Source: Nocardioides marmoribigeumensis
GTDB taxonomy: Bacteria > Actinomycetota > Actinomycetes > Propionibacteriales > Nocardioidaceae
DNA: 64,000 nucleotides
Assembly (NCBI RefSeq): GCF_031458325.1
Contig: NZ_JAVDYG010000001.1
Coordinates: 744,001 to 808,000 of the forward strand
Direction of reading: 5' to 3'
The notes under the pieces were generated by a model. It was not told the origin of the DNA. It did no database searches and was given only the letters and a program-made list of their open reading frames with translations. A program made the translations under genes and the position numbers. Positions 53,645 through 63,095 of the stretch are shown here, piece by piece (position 1 is the stretch's first letter; each line of letters begins with the position of its first letter).

Positions 53645-56338
53645 TCAGTGCGCGGCCTCGTGCCAGCTGCGTCCGAGGCCGACGGAGACCTCGAGCGGGA
53701 CGGTGAGGTCGGCCGCCGCCCCCATCTCGGTGCGTACGACGGTCTCGAGCGCCTCGCGCTCCCCCGGGGCGACCTCGAACACGAGCTCGTCGTGGACCTG
53801 CAGGAGCATGCGGGACCGCAGGCCCTGGTCGGCCACCGCGCGGTCGACCCGCAGCATCGCGACCTTGATGATGTCGGCCGCCGACCCCTGGATCGGGGCG
53901 TTGAGCGCCATCCGCTCGGCCATCTCGCGGCGCTGGCGGTTGTCGCTGGTGAGGTCGGGCAGGTAGCGGCGGCGACCCAGGATGGTCTCGGTGTAGCCGC
54001 TGCGGCGGGCCACGTCGACGATGCCGGCGAGGTAGTCGCGGATGCCGCCGAAGGTCTCGAAGTACTCGTCCATCAGGCCCCTCGCCTCCGCGGTGTCGAT
54101 CTTGAGCTGCTGGGACAGCCCGAAGGCCGACAGGCCGTAGGCGAGGCCGTAGTTCATCGCCTTGATCTTGGCCCGCATCTCCCCCGTCACCGCGGTCGCG
54201 TCGACCTCGAAGACCCGGGCGGCCGTGACCGAGTGGAAGTCGTGGCCGGACCGGAACGCCTCGATCAGGCCGGCGTCCTCCGACAGGTGGGCCATGATGC
54301 GCATCTCGATCTGGCTGTAGTCGGCGGTGAGCAGCGACTCGAAGCCGGGCCCCACCACGAAGGCCTCACGGATGCGCCGGCCCTCCTCGGTGCGGACCGG
54401 GATGTTCTGCAGGTTGGGGTCGGTGCTCGACAGGCGGCCGGTCGCGGCGATGAGCTGGTTGAACGTGGTGTGGATGCGGCCGTCGGGCATCACCGTCTTG
54501 AGCAGGCCCTCGACGGTCTGGCGCAGGCGGCTCACGTCGCGGTGGCGCAGCAGGTGGAGCAGGAACGGGTGCTCGGTCTTGTCGTAGAGACCCTGGAGCG
54601 CGTCGGCGTCGGTGGTGTAGCCGGTCTTGGTGCGCTTGGTCTTGGGCATCTCGAGCTCGTCGAAGAGCACCACCTGGAGCTGCTTGGGCGAGCCGAGGTT
54701 GATCTCCTTGCCGATGACGCCGAACGCGTCGGCCGCCGCGCGGCGTACCTCCTCGGCGAAGTGGGACTCCAACCCCTCGAGCAGCTCGACGTCGACGGCG
54801 ATGCCGGTGCGCTCCATGCCGGCCAGCACGTGGACCAGGGGCAGCTCGACCTCGCCGAGCAGGCGGGTGCCACCTCGGTCGGCGAGCTCCTCGTCGAGCG
54901 ACGAGGCGAGGTCGAGGACCGCGCGCGCCTGCAGCATCGCGGTGTCGGCCGCCCCCGTGTCGCCCAGTCCCTCGAGGGTCAGCTGGCCGTCGTCGGCCTG
55001 CTCGGCGACCTTGAGCTCGCGCTTGAGGTAGCGCAGGGTCAGGTCGGCCAGGTCGTAGCTGCGCTGGTCGGGTCGGGCGAGGTAGGCCGACAGCGCGGTG
55101 TCGCGCTCGAGCCCGCCGAGCTCCCAGCCCCGGGCCGCCAGCGCGAGGAGCGGGCCCTTGGCGTCGTGCAGGACCTTGAGCCGTTCGGGGTCGGCCAGCC
55201 AGGCGGCGACGGCCGCGTCGGCCTCGGCGTCGAGCCCCGTGACCTCGAACCAGGCGGCACCGGCCTCGGTGGCCAGGGCCAGGCCGTCGACCTCGCCGCT
55301 CCCGGCGCGCCACGTGCCGACGACCTGGACCCCGACCCGCTCACCAGCCGGCGCGTGCTTGTCCAGCCAGGCGGCGACGTCGGTGCCGGTCAGGGTGGTG
55401 GTGGCCAGGTCGAACCCCGACTCGTCGATCTCCTCCGCGGACTCCAGGGTCTGGAAGAGCCTGTCGCGCAGCACCCGGAACTCCAGCGAGTCGAAGATGG
55501 TGTGCACCTCCTGGCGGTCCCACGGACGCACAGCGAGGTCGCGCGGGTGCAGCGGCAGGTCGAGGTCGCACACCAGGGCGTTGAGCTGGCGGTTGCGCAT
55601 CACGTCGCTCAGGTGCTCGCGGAACGACTCGCCCTTCTTGCCGGTGATCTTGTCGGCGTTGGCGATGACGGCGTCGAGGGAGCCGTACTGCTTGAGCCAG
55701 CGGGCGGCGAACCCGGGCCCCACCCCGGGCACGCCCGGCAGGTTGTCGGAGGTCTCCCCCACGATCGCGGCGAGGTCGGGATACATCTGAGGGGGGAGGC
55801 CGTAGCGCTCCTCGACGGCCTCGGGGGTCATGCGCTTCATCTCGGACACGCCGCGCATCGGATAGATGACCGTCGTGTGCTCGTTGACCAGCTGGAACGA
55901 GTCGCGGTCACCGGTGCAGATGAGCACCTCGAAGCCCTCGGCGACCCCCTGGGTGGCCAGCGTGCCGATCACGTCGTCGGCCTCGAAGCCCGGCTTCTCG
56001 ACGTAGGGGATGCGCAGGGCGTCGAGGACCTCCTTGACCAGGGAGACCTGGCCGGCGAACTCCGAGGGCGAGGCCGAGCGGTTGGCCTTGTAGTCGGCGT
56101 ACTGCTCGGAGCGGAAGGTCTGGCGTGAGACGTCGAAGGCGACGGCGAGGTGGGTCGGCGCCTCGTCACGCAGGACGTTGATCAGCATCGAGGTGAAGCC
56201 GTAGACCGCGTTGGTGTGCTGACCCGTCGAGGTCGAGAAGTTCTCCACCGGGAGCGCGAAGAAGGCGCGGTAGGCCAGCGAGTGGCCGTCGAGGAGGAGC
56301 AGTCGAGGTCGCGTGCCGGGCACCGCGGGGTCAGCCAT
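53645..56338 (-). CDS. polA: DNA polymerase I
   Basis: An 897-residue enzyme for Okazaki-fragment processing and repair. The N-terminal 5' nuclease domain is intact (LLLDGHSLAYRAFFALP, GFEADDVIGTLA, PGVPGVGPGFAARWL). The polymerase domain has TGRLSSTDPNLQNIP, motif A TADYSQIEMR, the O-helix KIKAMNYGLAYGLS and motif C QVHDELVFEV. In the central domain the exonuclease DxE motif is absent (VGVQVVGTWRAGSGEV), so proofreading is probably lost, as in mycobacterial PolA. The ATG has TAGCAT 6 nt upstream, suggesting a leaderless mRNA. Confidence 0.95.
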   Translation of the reverse strand: MADPAVPGTRPRLLLLDGHSLAYRAFFALPVENFSTSTGQHTNAVYGFTSMLINVLRDEAPTHLAVAFDVSRQTFRSEQYADYKANRSASPSEFAGQVSLVKEVLDALRIPYVEKPGFEADDVIGTLATQGVAEGFEVLICTGDRDSFQLVNEHTTVIYPMRGVSEMKRMTPEAVEERYGLPPQMYPDLAAIVGETSDNLPGVPGVGPGFAARWLKQYGSLDAVIANADKITGKKGESFREHLSDVMRNRQLNALVCDLDLPLHPRDLAVRPWDRQEVHTIFDSLEFRVLRDRLFQTLESAEEIDESGFDLATTTLTGTDVAAWLDKHAPAGERVGVQVVGTWRAGSGEVDGLALATEAGAAWFEVTGLDAEADAAVAAWLADPERLKVLHDAKGPLLALAARGWELGGLERDTALSAYLARPDQRSYDLADLTLRYLKRELKVAEQADDGQLTLEGLGDTGAADTAMLQARAVLDLASSLDEELADRGGTRLLGEVELPLVHVLAGMERTGIAVDVELLEGLESHFAEEVRRAAADAFGVIGKEINLGSPKQLQVVLFDELEMPKTKRTKTGYTTDADALQGLYDKTEHPFLLHLLRHRDVSRLRQTVEGLLKTVMPDGRIHTTFNQLIAATGRLSSTDPNLQNIPVRTEEGRRIREAFVVGPGFESLLTADYSQIEMRIMAHLSEDAGLIEAFRSGHDFHSVTAARVFEVDATAVTGEMRAKIKAMNYGLAYGLSAFGLSQQLKIDTAEARGLMDEYFETFGGIRDYLAGIVDVARRSGYTETILGRRRYLPDLTSDNRQRREMAERMALNAPIQGSAADIIKVAMLRVDRAVADQGLRSRMLLQVHDELVFEVAPGEREALETVVRTEMGAAADLTVPLEVSVGLGRSWHEAAH

Positions 56339-56391
56339 CCCGCGATGCTAACCGCCGCCACCGACAGGCAGGACGGCGGTCGCCGGCCTCC

Positions 56392-56973
56392 TCAGGAGAC
56401 GGCGTTGCGCACCCGCGAGCGACGCTGCAGGCGACGCGCAGCCACGACCTGCCCCACGTGCTTGGACCGGGTGGAGCGGGCGGCGACCGAGGGCTCCACC
56501 GGCATCCGCGCCCGGAGGGCCGCCACCGTCGACCCGCGGACGACGGCCACCTGGGCCAGGCCCAGACGCGCCAGGAAGCGGTTGGTCTCGCGGTCGTTGA
56601 CCGCACCCGCGACCAGCAGGTGCGGGATGCCGTGGTGCTCGGCGTGGGTCAGGGCCGCCTCGAGCAGGGCCCGGCCGACACCGCGTCGCGTCTGGGACTC
56701 CTCCACCTGCAGGTGGCTCACGTTGAGCATCTCCTCGCTCAGGAGCGGCGAGAGCCGGGCCGCGCGCAGGTAGGCCGTGCCGACCACCTCGCCCCCCGAC
56801 TCCGCGACCAGGACCCGGGAGCCCGGGTCGTCGGCGAGCGCCGCCAGGACCATGGCAGCCAGGTCGGTGTGCTCGTCCCACTCAGCGGGGTGGGGCAGGT
56901 CGTGCCACAGGCGCGCCAGCGCCGGCCCGTCCTGAGGTCCCAGGTCTCGTACGTCGACAGGGGTGCGCGACAC
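56392..56973 (-). CDS. GNAT family N-acetyltransferase
   Basis: A 193-residue acetyltransferase. The acetyl-CoA-binding loop is seen in VEESQTRRGVGRALLEAAL near residue 100, and the C-terminal part is Arg-rich. The acceptor is unknown. The GTG at 56973 is chosen from GGGAGG 6 nt upstream. It ends 53 nt before the polA start on the same strand; polA has its own -10-like element, so they need not be co-transcribed. Confidence 0.8.
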   Translation of the reverse strand: MSRTPVDVRDLGPQDGPALARLWHDLPHPAEWDEHTDLAAMVLAALADDPGSRVLVAESGGEVVGTAYLRAARLSPLLSEEMLNVSHLQVEESQTRRGVGRALLEAALTHAEHHGIPHLLVAGAVNDRETNRFLARLGLAQVAVVRGSTVAALRARMPVEPSVAARSTRSKHVGQVVAARRLQRRSRVRNAVS

Positions 56974-57149
56974 GTGCTTCCTCCCACACAGGTCCGCGCG
57001 GGGGCGCGGAGCAAACCACCCGAGATCTGAAGTTGTCATGCCCGTCGACCCGACCGGCCATGCCAGGCACCACACCCCGGGCGTACCCCAGCCCGGGACC
57101 GTGGTGAGATGTCCTGCCCCGGGACGAACCCGGGAAGAGGAGGACTCGA

Positions 57150-57929
57150 GTGTTCCCCGGAACCGGCACGCTCGTCAACATGAGCACTGTTCTGGTTGGC
57201 GCCTCGCTCGGTGTGCTGGTCGGCGACCGGCTCCCCCAGCGGGTGCGCGACACGGTCACCGACTGCCTCGGTCTGGTCACCCTCCTCATCGCCGGGCTGA
57301 GCGTCGTGGACGTCCTCGACCCCGCGCTGGCGAGGGCCGTCGGCGACCAGGCCCCGGTGCTCGTCGTCCTCGGGAGCCTCGTGCTGGGCGGCATCACCGG
57401 GTCCTTCCTGCGGGTCGAGGACCGGCTCGAGGGGCTCGGCGGATGGCTGCGCGACCGCCTCACCCCGCCCACCTCGCCGGACAGCCCGCAGCACGTCGCG
57501 GACGGGCCGTCAGCCGCCCGCGCCCGGTTCGTCGAGGGGTTCGTCACCGCCTCCCTGCTGTTCTGCGTGGGCCCGCTGACGGTGCTCGGGTCGCTCGACG
57601 ACGGCCTGGGCCGCGGCGCGGAGCAGCTCTACGTCAAGGCAGCCCTCGACGGCTTCGCCGCGATCGCCTTCGCCGCGTCGTTCGGTTGGGGCGTCGCGGC
57701 CAGTGCCCTCGTCGTCCTCGTCGTGCAGGGCGGCCTGACGCTGGTCGGCGTGCTCGTGGGTGATGTGCTCCCGGCCGCCCACCTCGCGGCCCTGGGCGCG
57801 ACCGGAGGCCTGATGCTGCTCGGCCTCGGCCTCAACCTGCTGCGGGTGCGGCGCCTCCCGGTCGGGGACCTGCTGCCCGGCCTGGTGGCCGCTCCCCTGC
57901 TCGTCGAGCTGCTGGTGCTGCTGCGCTGA
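57150..57929 (+). CDS. DUF554 family membrane protein
   Basis: A 259-residue YdfK/DUF554 protein with about seven TM helices. It begins GTGTLVNMSTVLVGASLGVLVGDRLP and contains the family segment FVTASLLFCVGPLTVLGSLDDGL. Function is unproven. GAGGAGG lies 6 nt before the GTG start. Convergent with livF, 22 nt apart. Confidence 0.82.
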   Translation: MFPGTGTLVNMSTVLVGASLGVLVGDRLPQRVRDTVTDCLGLVTLLIAGLSVVDVLDPALARAVGDQAPVLVVLGSLVLGGITGSFLRVEDRLEGLGGWLRDRLTPPTSPDSPQHVADGPSAARARFVEGFVTASLLFCVGPLTVLGSLDDGLGRGAEQLYVKAALDGFAAIAFAASFGWGVAASALVVLVVQGGLTLVGVLVGDVLPAAHLAALGATGGLMLLGLGLNLLRVRRLPVGDLLPGLVAAPLLVELLVLLR

Positions 57930-57951
57930 CCGCCGGCTCAGGTGCTGGGGC

Positions 57952-58671
57952 TCAGAGGTCCCCGCCGAGGTAGGCCGCCTTGACCGAGTCGTCGCCGGCG
58001 AGCTCCTTGCCCGTGCCCGTCCGCACGATCTCACCGGTCTCGAGGATGTGGGCGGTGTCGGCGATCTTGAGCGCCTGGGCGGCGTTCTGCTCCACCAGGA
58101 GGACCGTGGTCCCCTGCTGGTTGATCTCGCGGATGATCGAGAAGATCTGCTGGATCAGCTTGGGGGCCAGGCCCATCGAGGGTTCGTCGAGCAGCAGGAG
58201 CCGGGGACGCGCCATGAGTGCGCGCCCGATCGCCAGCATCTGCTGCTCGCCGCCGGACATCGTGCCGGCCACCTGCTTCTCGCGCTCCTTGAGCCGGGGG
58301 AAGAGGTCGAACACCCGGTCGAGGTCCTCGGTGTAGGCCGGCGTCTTGCGGTCCTTGCGGACGAACGCCCCCATGTCGAGGTTCTCCCGCACGGTCATCC
58401 CGACGAAGACCCCGCGGCCTTCGGGCGACTGGCTGATGCGCAGCGCGACCCGCTCGTAGGCCGGGACCTTGGTGATGTCCCTGCCCTCGAACACCACGCT
58501 GCCCGCCCGCACGGTGCGCAGCCCCGACAGCGTCTTGAGGGTGGTCGTCTTGCCGGCGCCGTTGGCCCCGATCAGGGTGACGACCTGCCCCTCCTCGACG
58601 GTGAAGGAGATGTCACGGATGGCCTCGATGTGCCCGTAGTTGACGCACAGGCCCTCGACCTCAAGAAGCAT
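57952..58671 (-). CDS. livF: Branched-chain amino-acid ABC transporter, ATPase LivF
   Basis: A 239-residue ABC ATPase with Walker A GANGAGKTT, signature MSGGEQQMLAIGRALM and Walker B LLLLDEPS. The length and sequence fit LivF, the second ATPase of the HAAT uptake system. Last gene of the operon; its start overlaps livG by 11 nt. Confidence 0.88.
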   Translation of the reverse strand: MLLEVEGLCVNYGHIEAIRDISFTVEEGQVVTLIGANGAGKTTTLKTLSGLRTVRAGSVVFEGRDITKVPAYERVALRISQSPEGRGVFVGMTVRENLDMGAFVRKDRKTPAYTEDLDRVFDLFPRLKEREKQVAGTMSGGEQQMLAIGRALMARPRLLLLDEPSMGLAPKLIQQIFSIIREINQQGTTVLLVEQNAAQALKIADTAHILETGEIVRTGTGKELAGDDSVKAAYLGGDL

Positions 58672-59455
58672 CCTCGTCCACTCCCAGGTAGGCGGCGATG
58701 ACCGCCGGGTTGTCGCGGATCTCGGCCGGTGTGCCCTCGGCGATCTTCTTGCCGAACTCCAGGACGACGATCCGGTCGGTCACCCCCATGACCAGCCGCA
58801 TGTCGTGCTCGATCAGCAGCACGGTGTAGCCTCGGTCCCGCACCCGGCGGATCAGCTCCATGAGCTCGACCTTCTCCTGCGGGTTGAACCCCGCGGCGGG
58901 TTCGTCGAGGCAGAGCAGGGCCGGCTCGGTCGCCATCGCGCGCGCGATCTCGAGCCGCCGCTGGTCGCCGTACGACAGGTTGGCGGCGAGCTCGCCGGAG
59001 CGCTTGGTCAGGCCCATGAAGTCGAGGAGCTCCATCGCACGCTCGTGGCCCTCCCCCTCCTCGCGCCGGTGCTTGGGCGTGCGGAACAACGCGGAGACGA
59101 CCCCGGTCGTGTGGTTGGCGTCGGCGCCGACCATGACGTTCTCCAGCGCCGTCATCGACTTGAACAGGCGGATGTTCTGGAACGTGCGCGCGATGCCGAG
59201 GCGCGTGATCTGGTGCTTCTTCATGCCCGCCAGCGAGCCGCCGCGGAAGCGGACCTGGCCCATCGTGGGCTCGTAGACGCCGGTGATGACGTTGAAGCAG
59301 GTGGTCTTGCCGGCGCCGTTGGGGCCGATCAGCCCGAGGATCTCCCCCTCCTCGATGTGGAGGGAGACCTGGTCGAGCGCGGTCAGGCCACCGAAGCGCA
59401 GGGTGACGTCGTCGACCTCGAGGATGCGGCCCGGACGGCCAGTCTCGTCGGCCAT
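58661..59455 (-). CDS. livG: Branched-chain amino-acid ABC transporter, ATPase LivG
   Basis: A 264-residue ABC ATPase with Walker A GPNGAGKTTCFNVITG and signature NLSYGDQRRLEIARAM. The long segment between Walker A and the signature is typical of LivG. Its ATG follows 1 nt after the livM stop. Confidence 0.88.
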   Translation of the reverse strand: MADETGRPGRILEVDDVTLRFGGLTALDQVSLHIEEGEILGLIGPNGAGKTTCFNVITGVYEPTMGQVRFRGGSLAGMKKHQITRLGIARTFQNIRLFKSMTALENVMVGADANHTTGVVSALFRTPKHRREEGEGHERAMELLDFMGLTKRSGELAANLSYGDQRRLEIARAMATEPALLCLDEPAAGFNPQEKVELMELIRRVRDRGYTVLLIEHDMRLVMGVTDRIVVLEFGKKIAEGTPAEIRDNPAVIAAYLGVDEDAS

Positions 59456-59456
59456 G

Positions 59457-60710
59457 TCAGGCCCCCTCGCCCGTCTCGTCGTCGGTCGTGCTCATGCCAC
59501 TCGTGGTGCCACTCGCGACGACGCCGTCCTCCGCGAGCTCGCCCTCCTCGAGCAGCTCGATCTCCTTCTCCGCCGCCTTGGCCCGGATCGTGCGCGCCGG
59601 CGGGAGGAGACCCTGAGGCCGGTAGACCGGCAGGATCATCAGCGCCAGGCCGAACACGAGCAGCCGGAAGTCGGCGAACTCGCGGAACCGCTCGGGCAGG
59701 TAGGCCACCAGCACGCCACCGACCACCGCACCCCACCGGTTGCCGGCTCCGCCGACGATGACCGCGGCGACGAAGAGGATCGAGAGCAGCAGGGGGAAGC
59801 TGAGCGGGTTGATGTAGCCGCCCTGGCTGCTGGCGAACAGCGAGCCCGACAGACCGCCGATCGCGGCGCCCATCGCGAACGCGAGGAGCTTGAACCGGAA
59901 CGTCGGGACGCCCATCAGCTCCGCGGCGTCCTCGTCCTCGCGGGTGGCCTCCCACGCGCGGCCCACCCGGCTGTTCTTGACCAGCTTGTCACCGATCATC
60001 ACCAGGATGAGCACGGTGAGGATGAGCCAGTAGTAGGGGATCGCGTCGACCGCCCCGAAGACCAGGAAGCGGGTCCCCCGGTCCGGGTCGATCGAGGGGA
60101 TGAGGCCGTCCCAGGTCAGCTGCGGGATCGTGAACAGCCCGCCGTCGCCGAACGGCGGCTTGGGGGACGGACCGATCGTCGGGGGGTGCGGGATGTCCTT
60201 GATGCCGGCCGCCGCGCCGAGCCACTCCACGTTGGTGACCACGAGCCGGATGATCTCGCCGAAGCCCAGCGTCACGATCGCGAGGTAGTCGCCGCGCACA
60301 CGCAGCGTCGGTGCGCCGAGGATGACGCCGCTGAGCATCGTGACCGCGATGGCGATCGGCAGCACGAGGAAGAACGGCCACTGGAAGTGCTGCGAGGTCA
60401 GGACGCCGGTGGTGTAGGCGCCGACGAGGTAGAAGCCGATGTAGCCCAGGTCGAGCAGACCGGCATAGCCGATGACGATGTTGAGGCCGACCGCCACGAG
60501 GGCGAGCGCGGCCGAGGAGAACATGATGCCGCCGAAGTCGGTCTGCTGCGTGGTCAGGATCGGGGGCCGCATGAGCGGCAGCGCGTAGAAGAACAGGGCG
60601 AGCAGGACCACGAACAGCAGGCGTACGGCGCGTGGCTGGCGGGTCCAGCCGTCGTGCAGCCGCATGCGCGCCCGGGCGACGGGGTTCATCGTGCTCGTGC
60701 CCGCCATCAC
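59457..60710 (-). CDS. livM: Branched-chain amino-acid ABC transporter, permease LivM
   Basis: A 417-residue permease. The LivM core has about ten helices (GLNIVIGYAGLLDLGYIGFYLVGAYT, GDYLAIVTLGFGEIIR, the EAA-like loop GRAWEATREDEDAAELMGV). An acidic C-terminal tail of about 45 residues is unusual. The start is GTG 60710 or ATG 60707; both overlap the livH stop. Confidence 0.88.
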   Translation of the reverse strand: MMAGTSTMNPVARARMRLHDGWTRQPRAVRLLFVVLLALFFYALPLMRPPILTTQQTDFGGIMFSSAALALVAVGLNIVIGYAGLLDLGYIGFYLVGAYTTGVLTSQHFQWPFFLVLPIAIAVTMLSGVILGAPTLRVRGDYLAIVTLGFGEIIRLVVTNVEWLGAAAGIKDIPHPPTIGPSPKPPFGDGGLFTIPQLTWDGLIPSIDPDRGTRFLVFGAVDAIPYYWLILTVLILVMIGDKLVKNSRVGRAWEATREDEDAAELMGVPTFRFKLLAFAMGAAIGGLSGSLFASSQGGYINPLSFPLLLSILFVAAVIVGGAGNRWGAVVGGVLVAYLPERFREFADFRLLVFGLALMILPVYRPQGLLPPARTIRAKAAEKEIELLEEGELAEDGVVASGTTSGMSTTDDETGEGA

Positions 60711-61708
60711 GCACGCGCCTTTCCGAGAGACTCCCCGAGCAGGCCGGAGGGTCGGACGAGGAGGATCAGGATGAGGAGCACGAACGACACCACGTCCTTC
60801 CAGTCGGTGCCGAAGATCGCCGCCCCGTAGTTCTCGACCACTCCGAGCAGCAGGCCACCCAGCAGCGCACCGCGCAGGTTGCCGATGCCGCCGAGCACCG
60901 CGGCGGTGAAGGCCTTGACGCCGAGGATGAAGCCTGCGTTCTGCCTGGTCGCGCCGATCTTGAGCATGTAGAACGTGGCGGCGGCCCCGGCCATGAGACC
61001 ACCGATGAGGAAGGTCACCTGGACGACCCGGGTCGAGTTCACGCCCATCAGGGCGGCGGACTCGGGGTCCTGCGCGACCGCCCGTATGCCGCGGCCGAAG
61101 CGCGTGCGGCGGACGAACTGGTCGAGCGCGACCATCATCAGCAGCGCGGCCACGATGACCAGCAGGTCGACGTCCTTGACGGTGTAGCCGCCGACGGTGA
61201 ACAGGCCCTGGGGCTGGATGGTCACCGGGTTGGGGTAGACGTCACGTGCCTTGGCGACGTAGTTGTCGAGGTCGTCGTCGAGGCCCACCCACGCGGCGAA
61301 GCGGTTGCGCAGGCCCATTGCCTCGGCCAGCACGAAGGAGGCGCCGATCGCGGAGATCAGCGCCATGAGCCTGGGGGCGTTGCGCGTGAGCAGCGGGCGG
61401 TAGGCCACGCGTTCGAGCAGCAGGGCGATGGCCGCGGACACCAGCATGGCCGCGACGAGGGCGACGGACAGGAGCCCGAGGCTCGCCCCCAGGCTCTCGG
61501 TGCTGGCCACGGTGCCGTGGAAGAAGACGAACACCCACGCGACCGCGAAGGTGCCGTACATGAAGACCTCTGAGTGCGCGAAGTTGATCAGCTGCAGCAC
61601 GCCGTAGACCATCGTGTAGCCCAGGGCGACCAGGGCGTAGATCGCTCCGAAGGCCAGGCCGGTCACGGTCAGGCCGATGAAGTTGTCGAACAGGAACTGG
61701 AAGTTCAC
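60707..61708 (-). CDS. livH: Branched-chain amino-acid ABC transporter, permease LivH
   Basis: A 333-residue permease with the LivH opening (FIGLTVTGLAFGAIYALVALGYTMVYGVLQLINFAHSEVFM) and the coupling loop GRGIRAVAQDPESAALMGVN. The GTG at 61708 has AGGGG 6 nt upstream; the adjacent GTG at 61711 is only 3 nt from it. A strong hairpin lies between the binding-protein gene and this one. Confidence 0.88.
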   Translation of the reverse strand: MNFQFLFDNFIGLTVTGLAFGAIYALVALGYTMVYGVLQLINFAHSEVFMYGTFAVAWVFVFFHGTVASTESLGASLGLLSVALVAAMLVSAAIALLLERVAYRPLLTRNAPRLMALISAIGASFVLAEAMGLRNRFAAWVGLDDDLDNYVAKARDVYPNPVTIQPQGLFTVGGYTVKDVDLLVIVAALLMMVALDQFVRRTRFGRGIRAVAQDPESAALMGVNSTRVVQVTFLIGGLMAGAAATFYMLKIGATRQNAGFILGVKAFTAAVLGGIGNLRGALLGGLLLGVVENYGAAIFGTDWKDVVSFVLLILILLVRPSGLLGESLGKARA

Positions 61709-61730
61709 CACGATCCCCTAGCGACGACGA

Positions 61731-61760
61731 CGGCCGGGGGCGGAATGCCGCCCCCGGCCG
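61731..61760 (-). terminator. Intra-operon hairpin between the binding-protein gene and livH
   Basis: CGGCCGGGGGCGG and CCGCCCCCGGCCG form a perfect 13-bp stem with a 4-nt loop and no T-tract. It may partly terminate transcription or protect the upstream mRNA 3' end. Confidence 0.6.
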
Positions 61761-61795
61761 CAGTCTGTCATCTGTCGTTGTACTCGCCCGTCAGG

Positions 61796-62947
61796 TCACT
61801 TGATCGGCTCGGGGTTCTCCGTGTCGAGCTTGCCGCCCTTGACCTTGTAGACGTAGATCGTCGACTGCTTGATGTCGCCCTTGTCGTCGAAGGCGATCGG
61901 GCCGCTCACGCCCTCACCGGAGTAGCTGCCGATGAAGTCGTTGATCTTCTCGGGGCTGTCCGCGCCGTCCTTCAGCGCCGCCAGGAAGATGTTGGCTGCG
62001 TCGTAGGACTGGGTGGTGTAGAGGCCCGCGTCGTTGCCGGTGACCTTCTTGACCTTGGCGCCGAAGTCCGCCGGAGCGGGACCGGCCGGAGCCGACAGGA
62101 GCGCACCCTCGGCGGCCTGGCCGGCCACCTTCACGAAGGACGGGTCCTCCGCGCCGTCACCCGACATGAATGCGCCCTTGAAGCCACCCTGGCGCAGCTG
62201 CTTGGCGAGCAGGCCGGCCTCGGTGTAGTAGCCGCCGTAGAAGATCGCGTCGGCGCCGGAGGAGGTCACCTTCTGGACGACCGCCGACATGTCGGTCTGG
62301 CCGACCTGGATCTGGTCGGAGCCGACCATCGCCGAGCCGAGGCCGGTCTTGACCACACCGGCCAGGCCCTTGCTGTAGTCCTGCGCGTCGTCGACGACGT
62401 AGACCTTCTTGGCGCCCACGGTCTCGGTGAGGTACTTCGCGTCGGCCTCGCCCTGCGCCTGGTCGTTGCCGATGACGCGGTGCCAGGTGGTCCAGCCCTG
62501 CTGGGTGATGGTCACGTTGGTGGCCGAGGGGGAGATCGACGGGAGACCGGCCTCGAAGAACGTCTTGCCGGTGGCCAGCGACTCACCGGAGAAGCCGGGG
62601 CCGATCAGACCGATGATGGTCTTGTCGTTGACGATCTGGGTCGCCAGCGCCGGGGCCTTCTCGGGGTTGCCCTGGGAGTCGAACTGCTTGAGCTTGACCT
62701 CGCAGTCGGCGCTCTTGTTGTACTCGTCGAGCGCGGTCTGGATGCCGTAGACCATGTTGAGGCCGAGGGCGCCCGCGTCACCGGTCGTCGCGCCGAGGAA
62801 GGCGAGGTTCTGCTCGGTGCAGTCCTTGCCGCCGCCTCCGCCGCCTCCGGCGTTGCTGTCGCCGTTGTCGCTGCCGCAAGCGGCCAGCGAGAACGCGGCC
62901 GCGGTCGCCGCAGCGGCGATGCGCCAGGAGCGGTTCATGCGAATCAT
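61796..62947 (-). CDS. Branched-chain amino-acid ABC transporter, substrate-binding lipoprotein
   Basis: A 383-residue periplasmic-binding-fold type I lipoprotein. The signal has lipobox LAAC (Cys24), and a Gly-rich linker follows. The mature sequence runs LAFLGATTGDAGALGLNMVYG and includes IGLIGPGFSGESLATG. It delivers the substrate, probably Leu/Ile/Val or a related amide, to LivHMGF. The ATG at 62947 has GGAGGA 3-4 nt upstream. A TAGGTT -10 candidate is at 63016-63011. First gene of the operon. Confidence 0.88.
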   Translation of the reverse strand: MIRMNRSWRIAAAATAAAFSLAACGSDNGDSNAGGGGGGGKDCTEQNLAFLGATTGDAGALGLNMVYGIQTALDEYNKSADCEVKLKQFDSQGNPEKAPALATQIVNDKTIIGLIGPGFSGESLATGKTFFEAGLPSISPSATNVTITQQGWTTWHRVIGNDQAQGEADAKYLTETVGAKKVYVVDDAQDYSKGLAGVVKTGLGSAMVGSDQIQVGQTDMSAVVQKVTSSGADAIFYGGYYTEAGLLAKQLRQGGFKGAFMSGDGAEDPSFVKVAGQAAEGALLSAPAGPAPADFGAKVKKVTGNDAGLYTTQSYDAANIFLAALKDGADSPEKINDFIGSYSGEGVSGPIAFDDKGDIKQSTIYVYKVKGGKLDTENPEPIK

Positions 62948-63095
62948 GGGTCCTCCGTCGGGAGTCGTCAGGCGGCCCTCGCCCCGAGGTGAGGACCAGT
63001 GGTTGGCCGGAACCTAGCACCGCGCAGGCGCGATCCCGGGGTCCCAGGACCGTGTCGAACGGCCTGTCGTTAGGAACTTGTGACCTGGGGCGCGG

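Noticed and set aside
53375-56128. A 917-codon plus-strand open frame
   Set aside because: It lies opposite polA, whose protein has all polymerase motifs; the plus-strand product matches nothing.
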